DNA of 64,000 nt from Halopenitus persicus (GTDB lineage: Archaea; Halobacteriota; Halobacteria; Halobacteriales; Haloferacaceae), in contig NZ_FNPC01000005.1 in NCBI RefSeq assembly GCF_900107205.1, forward strand, positions 186,001-250,000, read 5' to 3'. The notes under the pieces are model-generated. The model worked only from the letters and a program-made list of their open reading frames with translations, had not been told where the DNA came from and did no database searches. Each line of letters begins with the position of its first letter. Position 1 is the first letter of the stretch. The position numbers were made by a program, and so were the translations under genes. Shown piece after piece: positions 1 through 8,278 of the stretch.

Positions 1-376
1 CGTCGGCCACGTCCGCGACGCGATCGACCAGCGCGTCGACGGCGGGATCGCCGGTTGACGTGTCGTCGCCGGATGCGGACCCACCGCCCGACGCGGGACC
101 GATCGGCGCCGACCGGGCATCGATCGCGCGGTCGACGATGACCGGCCCGAGCACGTAGGATCCGCCCAGCCCCACGACCGCCGCGGCCGCGACGGCCAGC
201 CCCGTGCCCATCGGACCGTCCGTCACGATGCTCGCCACGAGGACCGCGGGACCGCCGAGGAGGGCGATCGGAACGACCGCGAGCAGCGCCGCGCCCAGGA
301 GCTCGGCCCGCGAGGGCGATTCCGTGGCGATCGCGCCCGCCCCGGACCGACCGCCGTCGACGTCGGAGTCGGACAT
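1..376 (-). CDS. Membrane protein, N-terminal part (possibly HtpX-like M48 peptidase)
   Basis: The gene runs off the left edge of the window, so only the first 125 residues are visible. The ATG (complement of 374-376) opens an acidic leader of about 25 residues, followed by two hydrophobic segments (about 27-53 and 56-75) and a Gly/Ser/Asp-rich linker ending in a helix-like VDALVDRVADVAD. Two N-terminal membrane spans followed by such a helix would fit an HtpX-type M48 metalloprotease, but the HExxH motif would lie outside the window, so this is a guess. It is transcribed divergently from tfe; the shared gap contains degenerate 16-18 bp repeats. Confidence 0.55.
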   Translation of the reverse strand, partial: MSDSDVDGGRSGAGAIATESPSRAELLGAALLAVVPIALLGGPAVLVASIVTDGPMGTGLAVAAAAVVGLGGSYVLGPVIVDRAIDARSAPIGPASGGGSASGDDTSTGDPAVDALVDRVADVAD

Positions 377-429
377 ACCCACGGGGTCGACCCGTCGCCA
401 CAAGAGTCTGCCGACGTTGGATCGGGACT

Positions 430-508
430 GGCTGCCGGTCGGAGCTGACGTGCCGGTCGGGACTGGCGTGTCGGTCGGAACTGGTGAATGTCGGGACTGG
501 TGAATGTC
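430..508. repeat. Degenerate 16-18 bp direct repeats upstream of tfe
   Basis: The core CCGGTCGG recurs at 435 and 453, with TCGGTCGG at 471 (period 18). Two further GTCGGGA-type cores follow with period 16. The repeats sit between the divergent membrane-protein gene and tfe, just upstream of the tfe TATA element. They look like slippage products rather than a regulatory array. Confidence 0.6.
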
Positions 509-555
509 GGGAGCGACCGCAACCGATCGAGGACCCGCCGCCCGCCGCTTCGATC

Positions 556-563
556 CTTTTAAA
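556..563 (+). promoter_or_regulatory. TATA element of tfe
   Basis: CTTTTAAA lies 26-33 nt before the ATG at 589, the spacing expected for a leaderless haloarchaeal transcript. It supports 589 over the longer upstream reading frame. Confidence 0.7.
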
Positions 564-588
564 CGACTGCCGGGTCGAGTACACCGTA

Positions 589-1113
589 ATGGCTTTTGAG
601 GATCTGTTGAACGACCCCGTCATCCAGAAGTACCTCCACGAGCTGGTGGGACCGACGGGGATGCCGGTTGCGGCCGCGCCCCCCGAGGGGGAGGTGACGG
701 ACGAGGAGCTGGCCGAGGAGCTGGGCCTGGAGCTCAACGACGTTCGTCGCGCGCTGTTCATCCTGTACGAGAACGACCTGGCGACGTACCGTCGCGTGCG
801 CGACGAGGACTCCGGGTGGCTCACGTACCTGTGGACCTTCCACTACGACAACATCCCGGAGAACCTCAAGGAGGAGATGGACCGGCTCCTCGAGGCGCTC
901 GAGGAGCGCGAGGAGTACGAGCGCACCCACGAGTTCTACCTCTGTGACGTGTGCTCGATCCGCTTCGAGTTCGGCGAGGCGATGGACTTCGGCTTCGAGT
1001 GCCCCGAGTGCGGCTCGCCGATCGAGGCGATGGAGAACGACCGGCTCGTCGAGGCGATGGAGTGGCGGATCGACCAGCTCCGGTCGGAGCTCAACGCGGA
1101 CGTGGGGAACTGA
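589..1113 (+). CDS. tfe: Transcription initiation factor TFE, alpha subunit
   Basis: A 174-residue protein matching archaeal TFE, the homologue of the TFIIE alpha N-terminal half. TFE binds the RNA polymerase clamp and TBP/TFB complex and helps promoter opening. Residues 1 to about 100 form the extended winged helix, with an N-terminal helix, DEELAEELGLELNDVRRAL and an aromatic wing (WLTYLWTFHYDN). A long charged helix leads to a zinc ribbon with CDVC near 119 and CPEC near 138. The upstream in-frame ATG would add unrelated repeat-derived residues; the TATA element at 556 and the family N-terminus fix the start at 589. The stop overlaps the next start (TGATG), so it is co-transcribed with the DUF2110-type gene. 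Confidence 0.95.
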   Translation: MAFEDLLNDPVIQKYLHELVGPTGMPVAAAPPEGEVTDEELAEELGLELNDVRRALFILYENDLATYRRVRDEDSGWLTYLWTFHYDNIPENLKEEMDRLLEALEEREEYERTHEFYLCDVCSIRFEFGEAMDFGFECPECGSPIEAMENDRLVEAMEWRIDQLRSELNADVGN

Positions 1114-1856
1114 TGGTCGTCCTCGCAACCAAGTGTTACGTCTCGGGCGACGCCCACGACCGCGCGCTCGACGGGATGGACGCGCTCGTGGACAACGCGA
1201 TCGGCGACCTCCACGTCGAGTGGCAGGTGGGCGTCCGCGGCGACGACTTCGTGCAGGTCGACGTGACCGGCGAGGACGCCACGGTCGCCCGCAACGCGCT
1301 CGCCGAGGAGTGGGGCGAGATCGTGACACACGACGAGGGGCTCCAGCCCGGCGAGGAGTACGTCGGCACCCTCGAGTCCTGGGACGACGACGGCTTCGTC
1401 CTCGACGCGGGGTCGGGCGTCGACGTCCGGATCCCCGCCGACCGGATCGGCCTCGGCCGCGGGTCGCCGGCGCAGGTCGTCGAGCGGTTCGGCCTCGTTC
1501 AACACCTCCCGATGCGGTTCGTCTACGCCGACCCGGAAGCGGTCGACGAGGACGAGGATGACGAGGCCGAGAGCAGCGACGACGCGTCCGCGGAGGCCAC
1601 CTCCCGGCTCGCCGACGCCGAACGCGACCGGCTCTACGAGTGGCAGCGCGGCCCCGGCCGCGTGACCGTCAACTCCGTGACCCGCGGGGAGGCCCGCGCG
1701 ACCGTCAACCGCGCCGGCCACGCCCAGGACATCGTCACCGTCGAGCGGCTGGGCCTGCTCGAACAGAGCATCGTCTGCGGCGAGGGCACCGATCCGCCCG
1801 GCCTGCTGGCCGCGATCGGCTCGTACCTCCCGGCGGAACTCCGGTGTGTCGTCTGA
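1113..1856 (+). CDS. DUF2110 family protein
   Basis: A 247-residue protein whose ATG overlaps the tfe stop by one base, so the two are almost certainly translated from one message. It resembles the DUF2110 proteins that accompany tfe in haloarchaea. The N-terminal part (VVLATKCYVSGDAHDRALDG) is followed by a middle segment rich in GEEYVGTLESWDDDGFVLD, which reads like a small beta-barrel. An acidic insert (about 140-165, EDEDDEAESSDD) separates this from a C-terminal part ending in LGLLEQSIVCGEGTDPPG. Its function is unknown. Coupling to tfe suggests a role in transcription or RNA metabolism, but that is inference. Confidence 0.8.
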   Translation: MVVLATKCYVSGDAHDRALDGMDALVDNAIGDLHVEWQVGVRGDDFVQVDVTGEDATVARNALAEEWGEIVTHDEGLQPGEEYVGTLESWDDDGFVLDAGSGVDVRIPADRIGLGRGSPAQVVERFGLVQHLPMRFVYADPEAVDEDEDDEAESSDDASAEATSRLADAERDRLYEWQRGPGRVTVNSVTRGEARATVNRAGHAQDIVTVERLGLLEQSIVCGEGTDPPGLLAAIGSYLPAELRCVV

Positions 1857-1881
1857 CCGATCGCCGTCCCCACTCGCATCC

Positions 1882-2667
1882 GTGAATCGACGATCCATCC
1901 TGGCGCTCGCGACGGTCGCGCTGCTTGCCGCCAGCGCCGGCTGTCTCGGCTACGTCACCGGCGGCGGCGAGATCGCGAACGAGACGCTCGACGCCGAACC
2001 GCCCGGCGAGTACCCCTGGAACGCCTCGACCGACGCCCGGATCGACCTGCGGACCGACGGCACGTACCTGGCGGTCTACAACGCCACCGGCCGCGAGGAG
2101 TTCCGGCTGTACCAGGAGACCGGCTACGGAACCGAGGACCCGCTCGAGTTGCGGGCGTTCCGGTACCAGTATCCGAACGGGACCGTGATCAACGGCTCCG
2201 AGTTCCGGGCCCGCGGCGGCGAGATCGAACAGACGACCGACGAGATATGGGTCCGGTTCGACGACGGGATGGAGGGCGGATCGATCGCCTACGCCGGCGA
2301 CGGCTCCCCCCGTCGGTTCATCGCGCGGACGTACGTGACCGGGTCCTACGAGGTCCGGCTGCCGGAGGGGTACACCACCGACCTGCGGCCGTTCGGCCAC
2401 GCCTCCCCGCGCGGCTACGAGGCGACGACCGTCGACGGGCAGGAACGGCTGGTCTGGGAGGAGGTCACCACCTCCGTCGTCGTGGTGCAGGCGTATCGTC
2501 GGGGCGACCTCCCGGTCTTCGGCGCCATCGCGGTCGTCGCGCTGGCGATCGGCGTCGCCGGCTACCTCTACTTCCGACGCCAGCTGGAGGCCCTCCGCGA
2601 GCGACGCCGGGAGATGGGCCTCGAGGACCTCGATGACGACGACGGGCCGCCGCCGGGGATGCGGTAG
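1882..2667 (+). CDS. Putative membrane-anchored lipoprotein (DUF5803-like)
   Basis: Starting at the GTG at 1882 gives NRRSILALATVALLAASAGC, a lipoprotein signal with an SAGC lipobox. A GTG at 1846, overlapping the previous gene, would add 12 residues before the signal and is the alternative. The exported domain (about 25-215) is beta-rich with many aromatic and acidic residues. A single membrane span (about residues 215-235) follows, then a basic/acidic cytosolic tail ending in DDDDGPPPGM. The protein may therefore be held at both ends. It is third in line with tfe and the DUF2110-type gene, a conserved haloarchaeal order as I recall it. No enzymatic motif is visible. Confidence 0.7.
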   Translation: MNRRSILALATVALLAASAGCLGYVTGGGEIANETLDAEPPGEYPWNASTDARIDLRTDGTYLAVYNATGREEFRLYQETGYGTEDPLELRAFRYQYPNGTVINGSEFRARGGEIEQTTDEIWVRFDDGMEGGSIAYAGDGSPRRFIARTYVTGSYEVRLPEGYTTDLRPFGHASPRGYEATTVDGQERLVWEEVTTSVVVVQAYRRGDLPVFGAIAVVALAIGVAGYLYFRRQLEALRERRREMGLEDLDDDDGPPPGMR

Positions 2668-2708
2668 CGCCGTCGTGGGAGTCGGTCGACGCGGCGGGTC
2701 GTCCCGAT

Positions 2709-2836
2709 ACGACGCCCCGACCGGGTTCGGCACGACGCCCCGACCGGGTTCGGCACGACGTCCCGACCGGATTCGGCACGACGTCCCGACCGGATTCGAC
2801 ACGACGTCCCGACCGGATTCGACACGACGTCCCGGT
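2709..2836. repeat. 23-bp tandem repeat, about 5.5 copies
   Basis: Copies start at 2709, 2732, 2755, 2778, 2801 and (partial) 2824, an exact 23-bp period. The unit begins ACGACG and continues with a CCCGACCGG core; later copies drift by single C/T and G/A changes. It fills nearly the whole gap between the lipoprotein and the CinA-domain gene. There are no spacers, so it is not a CRISPR array. Confidence 0.93.
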
Positions 2837-2880
2837 CCGACGGCGACGGGGTTTTGACGCGCTGGCGCCTACCGGCCGGT

Positions 2881-3570
2881 ATGCGAGTCGGGATCGTCAC
2901 CGTCGGCGACGAGCTGCTGTCCGGGGATACGGAGAACACGAACGCCACGTGGCTGTGTGACCGGCTCGACGCCCGCGGCGTCGAGGTGCGTCGCGTGACG
3001 ACGATCCCGGACGACGTCGCCGACATCGCTCGGACGGTCAACGAGTATTACGCCGAGTACGACGCCGTGATCGTCACCGGCGGGCTCGGACCCACCCACG
3101 ACGACCGCACGATGGAGGGCGTCGCGGCGGCCTTCGGCCGGGACCTGGTCGAACACGCGGACGCGGTCGAGTGGCTCGACGGGCAGGACGGCTACAGCGC
3201 GGCGGATCTGGCCGACGGAACCGCGCACCTGCCGGCGGGCGCGCGCCTCCTCGAGAACGACTCCGGGGTCGCCCCCGGTGCGGTCGTCGAGACCGTCTAC
3301 GTCTTCCCCGGCGTCCCCGACGAAATGCGAACGATGTTCGAACGGGTCGCCGACGAGTTCACGGGAACGCCCCGACACGCCGTGACGGTCGAGGTCGATG
3401 AGCCCGAGAGCGCGCTGATCGACCGGCTCGAGGAGCTCCGTGACCGCTTCGACGTCACGGTCGGATCCTATCCCGGGGAGACCGTTCGGATCAAACTCAC
3501 CGCCGAGGAGGCCGCAACGGCGGAGAAGGCGGCCGCGTGGCTCCACGAGCGGGTGCAGTCGCCGGAGTGA
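2881..3570 (+). CDS. CinA/MoaB-type molybdopterin-binding domain protein
   Basis: A 229-residue protein with the N-terminal domain of the CinA family: VGIVTVGDELLSGDTENTN at 3-21, the VIVTGGLGPTHDD loop near 63-75, and the VFPGVPDEM segment near 142-150. These are the fold and loops shared by CinA and MoaB/MogA. The C-terminal CinA amidase domain (pyridine nucleotide deamidase) is absent, as in other archaeal short versions. An in-frame ATG 27 nt upstream exists, but 2881 gives the usual family start and lies about 27 nt after a GTTTTGA TATA-like stretch. Likely cytosolic; its substrate is not established. Confidence 0.85.
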   Translation: MRVGIVTVGDELLSGDTENTNATWLCDRLDARGVEVRRVTTIPDDVADIARTVNEYYAEYDAVIVTGGLGPTHDDRTMEGVAAAFGRDLVEHADAVEWLDGQDGYSAADLADGTAHLPAGARLLENDSGVAPGAVVETVYVFPGVPDEMRTMFERVADEFTGTPRHAVTVEVDEPESALIDRLEELRDRFDVTVGSYPGETVRIKLTAEEAATAEKAAAWLHERVQSPE

Positions 3571-3602
3571 ACACGGCGAGGTCGAACTTCCCGTCCGCCC
3601 CG

Positions 3603-3716
3603 CTATCGGTAGACCGAAGCCAGCCAGACGGCGGTCAGAAGGAGGCTGACGACCAGCACGGCGATCGACGTCTCGGGGATCGGCAGCGATACGGATCCGG
3701 TGGCGAGCGGTATCAT
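3603..3716 (-). CDS. Small single-pass membrane protein
   Basis: A 37-residue frame reading MIPLATGSVSLPIP, then a clear hydrophobic helix (SIAVLVVSLLLTAVWLAS) and a short VYR tail. The longer frame upstream has no membrane or family character, so I start at the ATG complementary to 3714-3716. A TATA-like TTACAA on the minus strand lies about 25 nt before it, compatible with a leaderless message. It is convergent with the CinA-domain gene. Function unknown; the call rests on composition and promoter position only. Confidence 0.5.
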   Translation of the reverse strand: MIPLATGSVSLPIPETSIAVLVVSLLLTAVWLASVYR

Positions 3717-3841
3717 ACCCGCAGTTGGCTCGCGGGGGTTGTAAGCGTTCAGGCTTCGGGCCGGCGACCGGCCCGGTGGGCTCTCCGGTCGCACCGCTGC
3801 CGGGAGATGACTTCGATCGCAGTTTGTGCCTACGGCACATC

Positions 3842-3847
3842 TTTTAT
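3842..3847 (+). promoter_or_regulatory. TATA element of the PRC-barrel gene
   Basis: TTTATA lies 22-27 nt before the ATG at 3869, fixing that start and implying a leaderless mRNA. Confidence 0.65.
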
Positions 3848-3868
3848 ACCCGATCCCGTTGCCCCGGT

Positions 3869-4249
3869 ATGGGCGAGATACTCGGGTCGACCATCGCCGG
3901 GTACAGCGTGATGACCGTCGACGGCGAGGAGGTCGGCACGTTGGTGAACGTCACGATGGACCCGGCCACCGGCGACCTTCGGCAGTTCGTCATCGATCCG
4001 GAGGGCCGTCCGCTCCCGGAATTCGAGACGAACGACGACGGGCACGTGGAGATTCCGGCGCGGACGTTCCGGTCGCGCAGCGACTACGTCCTCGTCGATC
4101 CGACCGCGGCGGACGGCTCGAGGGGACGCGGGGGCGACGACTCGACCGCGCGAGGGAACGACTCGGCGGCACGAGGGGACGGCGCGGCAGCACGAGAGGA
4201 CGGCGCGGCAGCACGCGGGGACGACCGGAAGCCCGCCTCACGGGATTGA
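3869..4249 (+). CDS. PRC-barrel domain protein with repetitive tail
   Basis: 126 residues. Residues 1 to about 85 form a PRC-barrel: GEILGSTIAGYSVMTVDGEEVGTL, VTMDPATGDLRQFVIDPEG and the IPARTFRSRSDYVLVD strand. PRC-barrels act in RNA processing (RimM) or as small regulatory or membrane-associated modules. This stand-alone archaeal form has no assigned job. The last 40 residues are low-complexity (repeated ARGD/AARED-like blocks) encoded by a roughly 21-bp DNA repeat at about 4165-4230. The tail has therefore probably grown by slippage and may be dispensable. The next gene begins 26 nt downstream. Confidence 0.85.
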   Translation: MGEILGSTIAGYSVMTVDGEEVGTLVNVTMDPATGDLRQFVIDPEGRPLPEFETNDDGHVEIPARTFRSRSDYVLVDPTAADGSRGRGGDDSTARGNDSAARGDGAAAREDGAAARGDDRKPASRD

Positions 4250-4275
4250 GCCCCGTCCGACGATACGATATATAA

Positions 4276-4797
4276 ATGATCCCCGCTGTACTCCCTCCAA
4301 TACCTGCCTCCGTTCCGCTACAAGCGACGCTCGAGCCGGCGTTCGAGTGGGCCACCTTCGCCGGGTTCCTGCTCGTCCCCGGGCTCATCGCGACCCTCCT
4401 CTGGTCGCCGTTCCTCATCGTCGACCGGATCCGGTCGCTGCTCGCGGCGCTCCCGCCGACCGGGTCGGTTCTCCCGACGTACCTGCTCGCCGGCGTCGGC
4501 GGCTCGATCCCCTACATCATCGGCGCGGCCGTCGTCGTCACGACGGTCGATACGGCCGGCGTCGCCTGGAGCAACGCGTTCATCAACGTCGCCGTGCTGT
4601 TGTTCGTCGGCTACGCGGTCGGGGTGCCGGTCGTCACGAACGTGGCGTTGCCCCGGCTCGCGCTGGACTGGGACCCGACCGGGTACGGCCCCTCGACGTG
4701 GGTGCTGTTGGCCGCCGGCGGCGCGAGCTACGCGCTGTTGTTCTCCATCCCGTTCGTCGTGGTGAGCTTCCTGTTGGCGCTTCCCGGAGGATACTAA
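4276..4797 (+). CDS. Four-span integral membrane protein, unknown function
   Basis: A 173-residue hydrophobic protein with predicted spans at about 24-48, 64-86, 96-116 and 144-168. There are no charged pairs in the membrane and no recognisable transporter signature. A good TATA-like string (GATATATAA) lies directly before the ATG, too close to serve it. The gene is therefore more likely read through from the PRC-barrel gene 26 nt upstream. Its stop overlaps the start of the next gene (TAATG), so it should be co-translated with the following lipoprotein. Function not recognised. Confidence 0.75.
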   Translation: MIPAVLPPIPASVPLQATLEPAFEWATFAGFLLVPGLIATLLWSPFLIVDRIRSLLAALPPTGSVLPTYLLAGVGGSIPYIIGAAVVVTTVDTAGVAWSNAFINVAVLLFVGYAVGVPVVTNVALPRLALDWDPTGYGPSTWVLLAAGGASYALLFSIPFVVVSFLLALPGGY

Positions 4798-5903
4798 TGT
4801 GGGAGCGTTCGGACCGCTCGGACGGGTCAAGCCGGGAAGTCCGCTCGAGTCGATCGCGACGGAAGGTCCGATCGGGCCGGTGGCGCCGGGAGTTCCTGGC
4901 GTCCGGGGCGGCCGCGGCCGCCGCGACGACGCTCCCGCTGGTCGCCGGCTGTCTGGGGCGAACGGCCGACGCCCTCCGGCTGAGCGCGTACGAACGCGAG
5001 TCGCTTCCGGATTCGGTGCTGGTAGCTGACCCGACGGCGCCGACGGCACGGTTCGCGATCGATTACCCCGACCACTACAAACGCGACCGCTACCGGAGGC
5101 TGATCCGGACCGGGTCGATGACGGCGCTCAACTACGCGCTGACCTACACCTACGAGTTCGGGTCCGAGACTCGCGAGGCGGCGCGGTTCGTCGTCGACGA
5201 TGCAGGGACGGATGAAGACGACGGAGCCACGTACTACCGCGTTCACATCGAGGATCAACGGACCGTCGAGCGCGAGTGGTGGGAGTTCTACCTCGATCTC
5301 GTGGACGATCCACCGGCGGACGCCGAGGGGGTAACCCCGCCGGTCGAGTCGCTCTCGGAGGCCGATCGCCGGATCGTCGACGCCGCGCTCGGGGCCGTCT
5401 ACGCGGACCGGAATCCGCCGATCGACGTCGGCGGGGACGCGTTCGGCACGCGCGGCCCGCTGTACCACGAACTCCTCGACGCGGACGAAAGCGCTCTCGT
5501 TCCCGATCCCCCCTTCGAGTACGTCCGCTCGAACGACCGGTGGTTCGCAGCGCACGCCGAGCGGGGGACCGCGACGCCGACGGAGACGACACACTCGGTC
5601 GAACCGGTCGCGAGCACGCGTGCGGACTTCGAGGACCGCGTCCGGTCGACGCTCATCGGGACCGACCTGTCGCCGGGATCGCTTCCGGACGAGGGGGCCG
5701 ACGTGGTCCGGACCGCGGTCCGGACGCCCTTCTACGAGGAGGAGCTGCCGATGTCCGCGGCGCTCCGGTCCGTGATGGAGCGGCTCGGGGCGGGCGAGCA
5801 CCTCCCGGCGGACGACGCGTTCGAGCTCGGGATCGAGTTCGACCACCTCTTCGCCACCGTCGACGGGAGCGTCTACGAGTTCGACCTGAGCGTACAGCCG
5901 TGA
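4797..5903 (+). CDS. Tat-exported lipoprotein, unknown function
   Basis: 368 residues. The start at 4797 overlaps the stop of the membrane-protein gene by one base. The N-terminus is long and Arg-rich with RRKV and RREFLAS, an Ala-rich hydrophobic stretch and the lipobox VAGC (about residue 43), the pattern of haloarchaeal Tat lipoproteins. The exported part is soluble-looking and acidic, with WWEFYLDLVDD and YHELLDADES segments, and no motif I can assign. The neighbouring membrane protein is a plausible partner. A much longer open frame upstream is only a shadow of the previous gene. Confidence 0.75.
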   Translation: MWERSDRSDGSSREVRSSRSRRKVRSGRWRREFLASGAAAAAATTLPLVAGCLGRTADALRLSAYERESLPDSVLVADPTAPTARFAIDYPDHYKRDRYRRLIRTGSMTALNYALTYTYEFGSETREAARFVVDDAGTDEDDGATYYRVHIEDQRTVEREWWEFYLDLVDDPPADAEGVTPPVESLSEADRRIVDAALGAVYADRNPPIDVGGDAFGTRGPLYHELLDADESALVPDPPFEYVRSNDRWFAAHAERGTATPTETTHSVEPVASTRADFEDRVRSTLIGTDLSPGSLPDEGADVVRTAVRTPFYEEELPMSAALRSVMERLGAGEHLPADDAFELGIEFDHLFATVDGSVYEFDLSVQP

Positions 5904-5981
5904 CCGGACGTCGGAGTCGTATCGACGCAACGCGGGACGTCGAGTCGATCGGTTCTTCCGACCGACCGACGTACCTCGACC

Positions 5982-7004
5982 ATGCAGCTCTCCGCCGTCG
6001 ACCTCTCGCCGGTCCCCGACTCCGGAACCGCCGCCGACGCGTACGCGAACACCGTCGACGCCGCACAACAGGCCGAGCGGCTGGGATTCGAGCGGTTCTG
6101 GGTCGCCGAGCATCACGCGATGGCCGACACGCTCGCGGGCACGACGCCGGAGGTCCTGATCGGGCATCTGGCCGCGGAGACGGACGCGATCCGGCTCGGC
6201 TCCGGCGCCGTGTTGCTCAACCACTACAGCCCGTTCAAGGTGGCCGAGGTCTTCGGCGCGCTGGACGGGCTCGCGCCCGGCCGGATCGATGCGGGGCTCG
6301 GACGCGCGAACGGTTCGCCGGCGGCCGACCGCGCGCTCGGGACCGACCGCCACGCGACGGACCCCGACGGCGACCACCGCGAGAAGATCGAGGCTGTCGT
6401 GGCCCACCTCGCGGACGAGTTCCCGGAGGACCACGCCTACAGCGACCTCCGGATTCCGCGGTCGGGAGCGGCGATGCCCGTCCCCTGGGTCCTCGGTTCG
6501 AGTCCCTCAAGCGCCGCGATCGCCGGCGAGCTGGGCCTGCGGTACTGTTTCGCCGCCTTCATCCGACCCGGGTTCGCGGAACGCGCGTTCGAGACCTACC
6601 GGAACCGGTTCGATCCCGCCGACGGGCCCGGCACGCCCGACTCCCCGCACGGGATCGTGGCGGTCAACGCCGTCTGTGCACCGACCGACGCGGAGGCGGC
6701 CCGGCGGCGCGCCGTCGCCGAGGCCTCCTTCGCGCGAATGCGTCGCGGGGTCGTGGGAACCCGCCCGTCGATCGAGGAGGCGATCGACGAGCTGGGCGGC
6801 GTGCCCGATCCGACCCCGGAAACGCTCGCCGCGGACGAGTGGCCGCGAGCGATCTCCGGCGACCCCGACACGATCGCCGGCCTGCTCGAGCAGCTGACCG
6901 ACCGCGTCGGCGTCGACGAGGTGATGATCCAGCACGTCCAGGCCGACCACGCGGACGCGCTGGAGTCCCACCAGCTGATCGCCGAGGGCGTCGGACTGGC
7001 CTGA
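5982..7004 (+). CDS. LLM-class (luciferase-like) flavin-dependent oxidoreductase
   Basis: 340 residues of the bacterial-luciferase-like monooxygenase family, cytosolic TIM barrels that use reduced flavin (FMN or F420). Family marks seen are LGFERFWVAEHHAM near 34-47, LGSGAVLLNHYSPFKVAE near 73-90, and a PGRIDAGLGRANG loop near 101-113. It resembles the MsnO8 or alkanal monooxygenase-like subgroup by length and N-terminus. The substrate cannot be read from sequence. It stands alone, with a gap of 78 nt before it and the AT-rich zone after it. The AEHH motif is typical of the active site. Confidence 0.88.
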   Translation: MQLSAVDLSPVPDSGTAADAYANTVDAAQQAERLGFERFWVAEHHAMADTLAGTTPEVLIGHLAAETDAIRLGSGAVLLNHYSPFKVAEVFGALDGLAPGRIDAGLGRANGSPAADRALGTDRHATDPDGDHREKIEAVVAHLADEFPEDHAYSDLRIPRSGAAMPVPWVLGSSPSSAAIAGELGLRYCFAAFIRPGFAERAFETYRNRFDPADGPGTPDSPHGIVAVNAVCAPTDAEAARRRAVAEASFARMRRGVVGTRPSIEEAIDELGGVPDPTPETLAADEWPRAISGDPDTIAGLLEQLTDRVGVDEVMIQHVQADHADALESHQLIAEGVGLA

Positions 7005-7204
7005 GTCAGGCGGACGCCGCACCTGATCGTGGATCCGAATATAAATGACGAAAAATATATAAAAATAGAGATTAGACAGAATAAATATACTTATCTGGAT
7101 GAGTCCATCACTTCCGTGGACGAGCGTTACGTCGCTTCGACGCCGTCGGTCGTTTCAGCACCAGCGTTTATTAGGGTATAGCTGAACGTGCTGAACACCG
7201 CTTT
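7005..7204. other. AT-rich boundary segment
   Basis: The sequence switches abruptly from GC-rich to AT-rich just after the oxidoreductase (for example around 7038-7095), then returns to mixed composition. It contains TATA-like strings, including TTTATTA near 7167 that may serve the next gene. I see no gene in it. It reads as the left edge of an inserted segment. Confidence 0.6.
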
Positions 7205-8179
7205 ATGTCAGTTCCGGAGAAGGACGGCGTTGCCACGCTGCCATCGTTTGCAGCACTGGACGTACAGGCAGTCCTCGCGAACGAGCGGCGTGGTGCAAGT
7301 ATTCAGCTTGATGAGGTGTATTTTCGAGGACAGCAGTTGGCGATGGATGCGGTTGAGACCACGCCGACGCTGACGGAACGCCGGAACATCGCCGTTCGAT
7401 CACGCCGGTTCCACGATCAAATTCAACTCGACTTCGACTCTCTCACGCACGAAACCCTCAGATCAGCGTCCACGAAGTATCGAGAGTTGCTGCAACGGCT
7501 TCCGGAGGTGCAGTATCTCAAACGGCAGTTTCCCGGCACGTGCTTTGTACTCCCGGAATGGTTACGTACGCCCGAGAGGGTCAACTATGGAGCACGCATC
7601 TATTTTTTCCGCGAGGAGGATGCACCGGCACCGGACGACGTCCTTGACCGGAATATCGACGCGGTCGTCGCCGATGATCGCGCCGCGTTCGAACGGTATC
7701 AGGGAGCGCTTCACGGGTATCCGGAGTGTTGCATCGAGTTCTTCTCGGAGCATGAGCGACGGGCGAAAACGAGCCCGGAGTTGAAAGCCATCGAACCGAT
7801 CGAGGAGTATCTTGATGAAGAGACGCTGCCGACGGATGAGACTCCGCCACCCTCGATCGATTCCATCATCGATGGGATATTTGAAACGCCACACGTGTAC
7901 GCATTCTTTGCACGCGAGTTTTTTCCGGAACCGAGCTGTGAGCAGGCTCGGCGTCGCGGAGCCGCCATCCATGATACCCTCAGCGACGCCCATCCGGAAC
8001 CCATCGTCAAGGACTACTTTCGGATCAATGCGGGCTGGAGCTATCTGATGGCACAAGCGACCACGCCCGAAGCGAAGAGCGCGACACGACCACCGGCGGG
8101 AGCGATCGGTCGGGAACACCTCCTGTTTTTCCTTCCGTTATCAGTGATGACCCGACAGTATCAGCGGACCGGAAAATGA
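7205..8179 (+). CDS. DUF483-like cysteine-containing protein
   Basis: 324 residues with lower GC than its neighbours and non-haloarchaeal-looking codon choice. Near residue 174 it has GYPECCIEFF, a paired-Cys motif I associate with DUF483-type archaeal proteins. A further Cys (PEPSCEQARRRGAA, near 245) completes a possible metal or redox site. The N-terminal half is helical and charged (LTHETLRSASTKYRELLQRLPE); the C-terminal end is IGREHLLFFLPLS. The start at 7205 is preceded at about 32 nt by a TATA-like TTTATTA. With AT-rich flanks on both sides it looks laterally acquired. Biochemical role unknown; the family call is from motif memory. Confidence 0.65.
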   Translation: MSVPEKDGVATLPSFAALDVQAVLANERRGASIQLDEVYFRGQQLAMDAVETTPTLTERRNIAVRSRRFHDQIQLDFDSLTHETLRSASTKYRELLQRLPEVQYLKRQFPGTCFVLPEWLRTPERVNYGARIYFFREEDAPAPDDVLDRNIDAVVADDRAAFERYQGALHGYPECCIEFFSEHERRAKTSPELKAIEPIEEYLDEETLPTDETPPPSIDSIIDGIFETPHVYAFFAREFFPEPSCEQARRRGAAIHDTLSDAHPEPIVKDYFRINAGWSYLMAQATTPEAKSATRPPAGAIGREHLLFFLPLSVMTRQYQRTGK

Positions 8180-8278
8180 GATACCCTGAATTACGGCAAC
8201 AATATAAAATATCAAATATAGATCGAAATATTATATTTATGGGTGGGGCTATCCCGATGCCGACCGGACAGATCCCGC
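8180..8278. other. AT-rich right flank of the DUF483-like gene
   Basis: About 60 bp of strongly AT-rich sequence (AATATAAAATATC, ATATTATATTTATG) mirrors the AT-rich segment on the left of the gene. It carries no gene. Together the flanks mark a short inserted block between two GC-rich regions. Confidence 0.55.

Noticed and set aside
2709-2836. CRISPR array
   Set aside because: Units are directly abutting with no unique spacers, and no cas genes are present.
4268-4275. TATA box of the membrane-protein gene at 4276
   Set aside because: It directly touches the ATG; an archaeal TATA box needs about 25 nt to the start site, and no later start codon is available.
5276-7048. A 590-codon plus-strand frame across the lipoprotein and oxidoreductase genes
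   Set aside because: Arg-rich shadow frame overlapping two genes with clear signal-peptide or family motifs in other frames.
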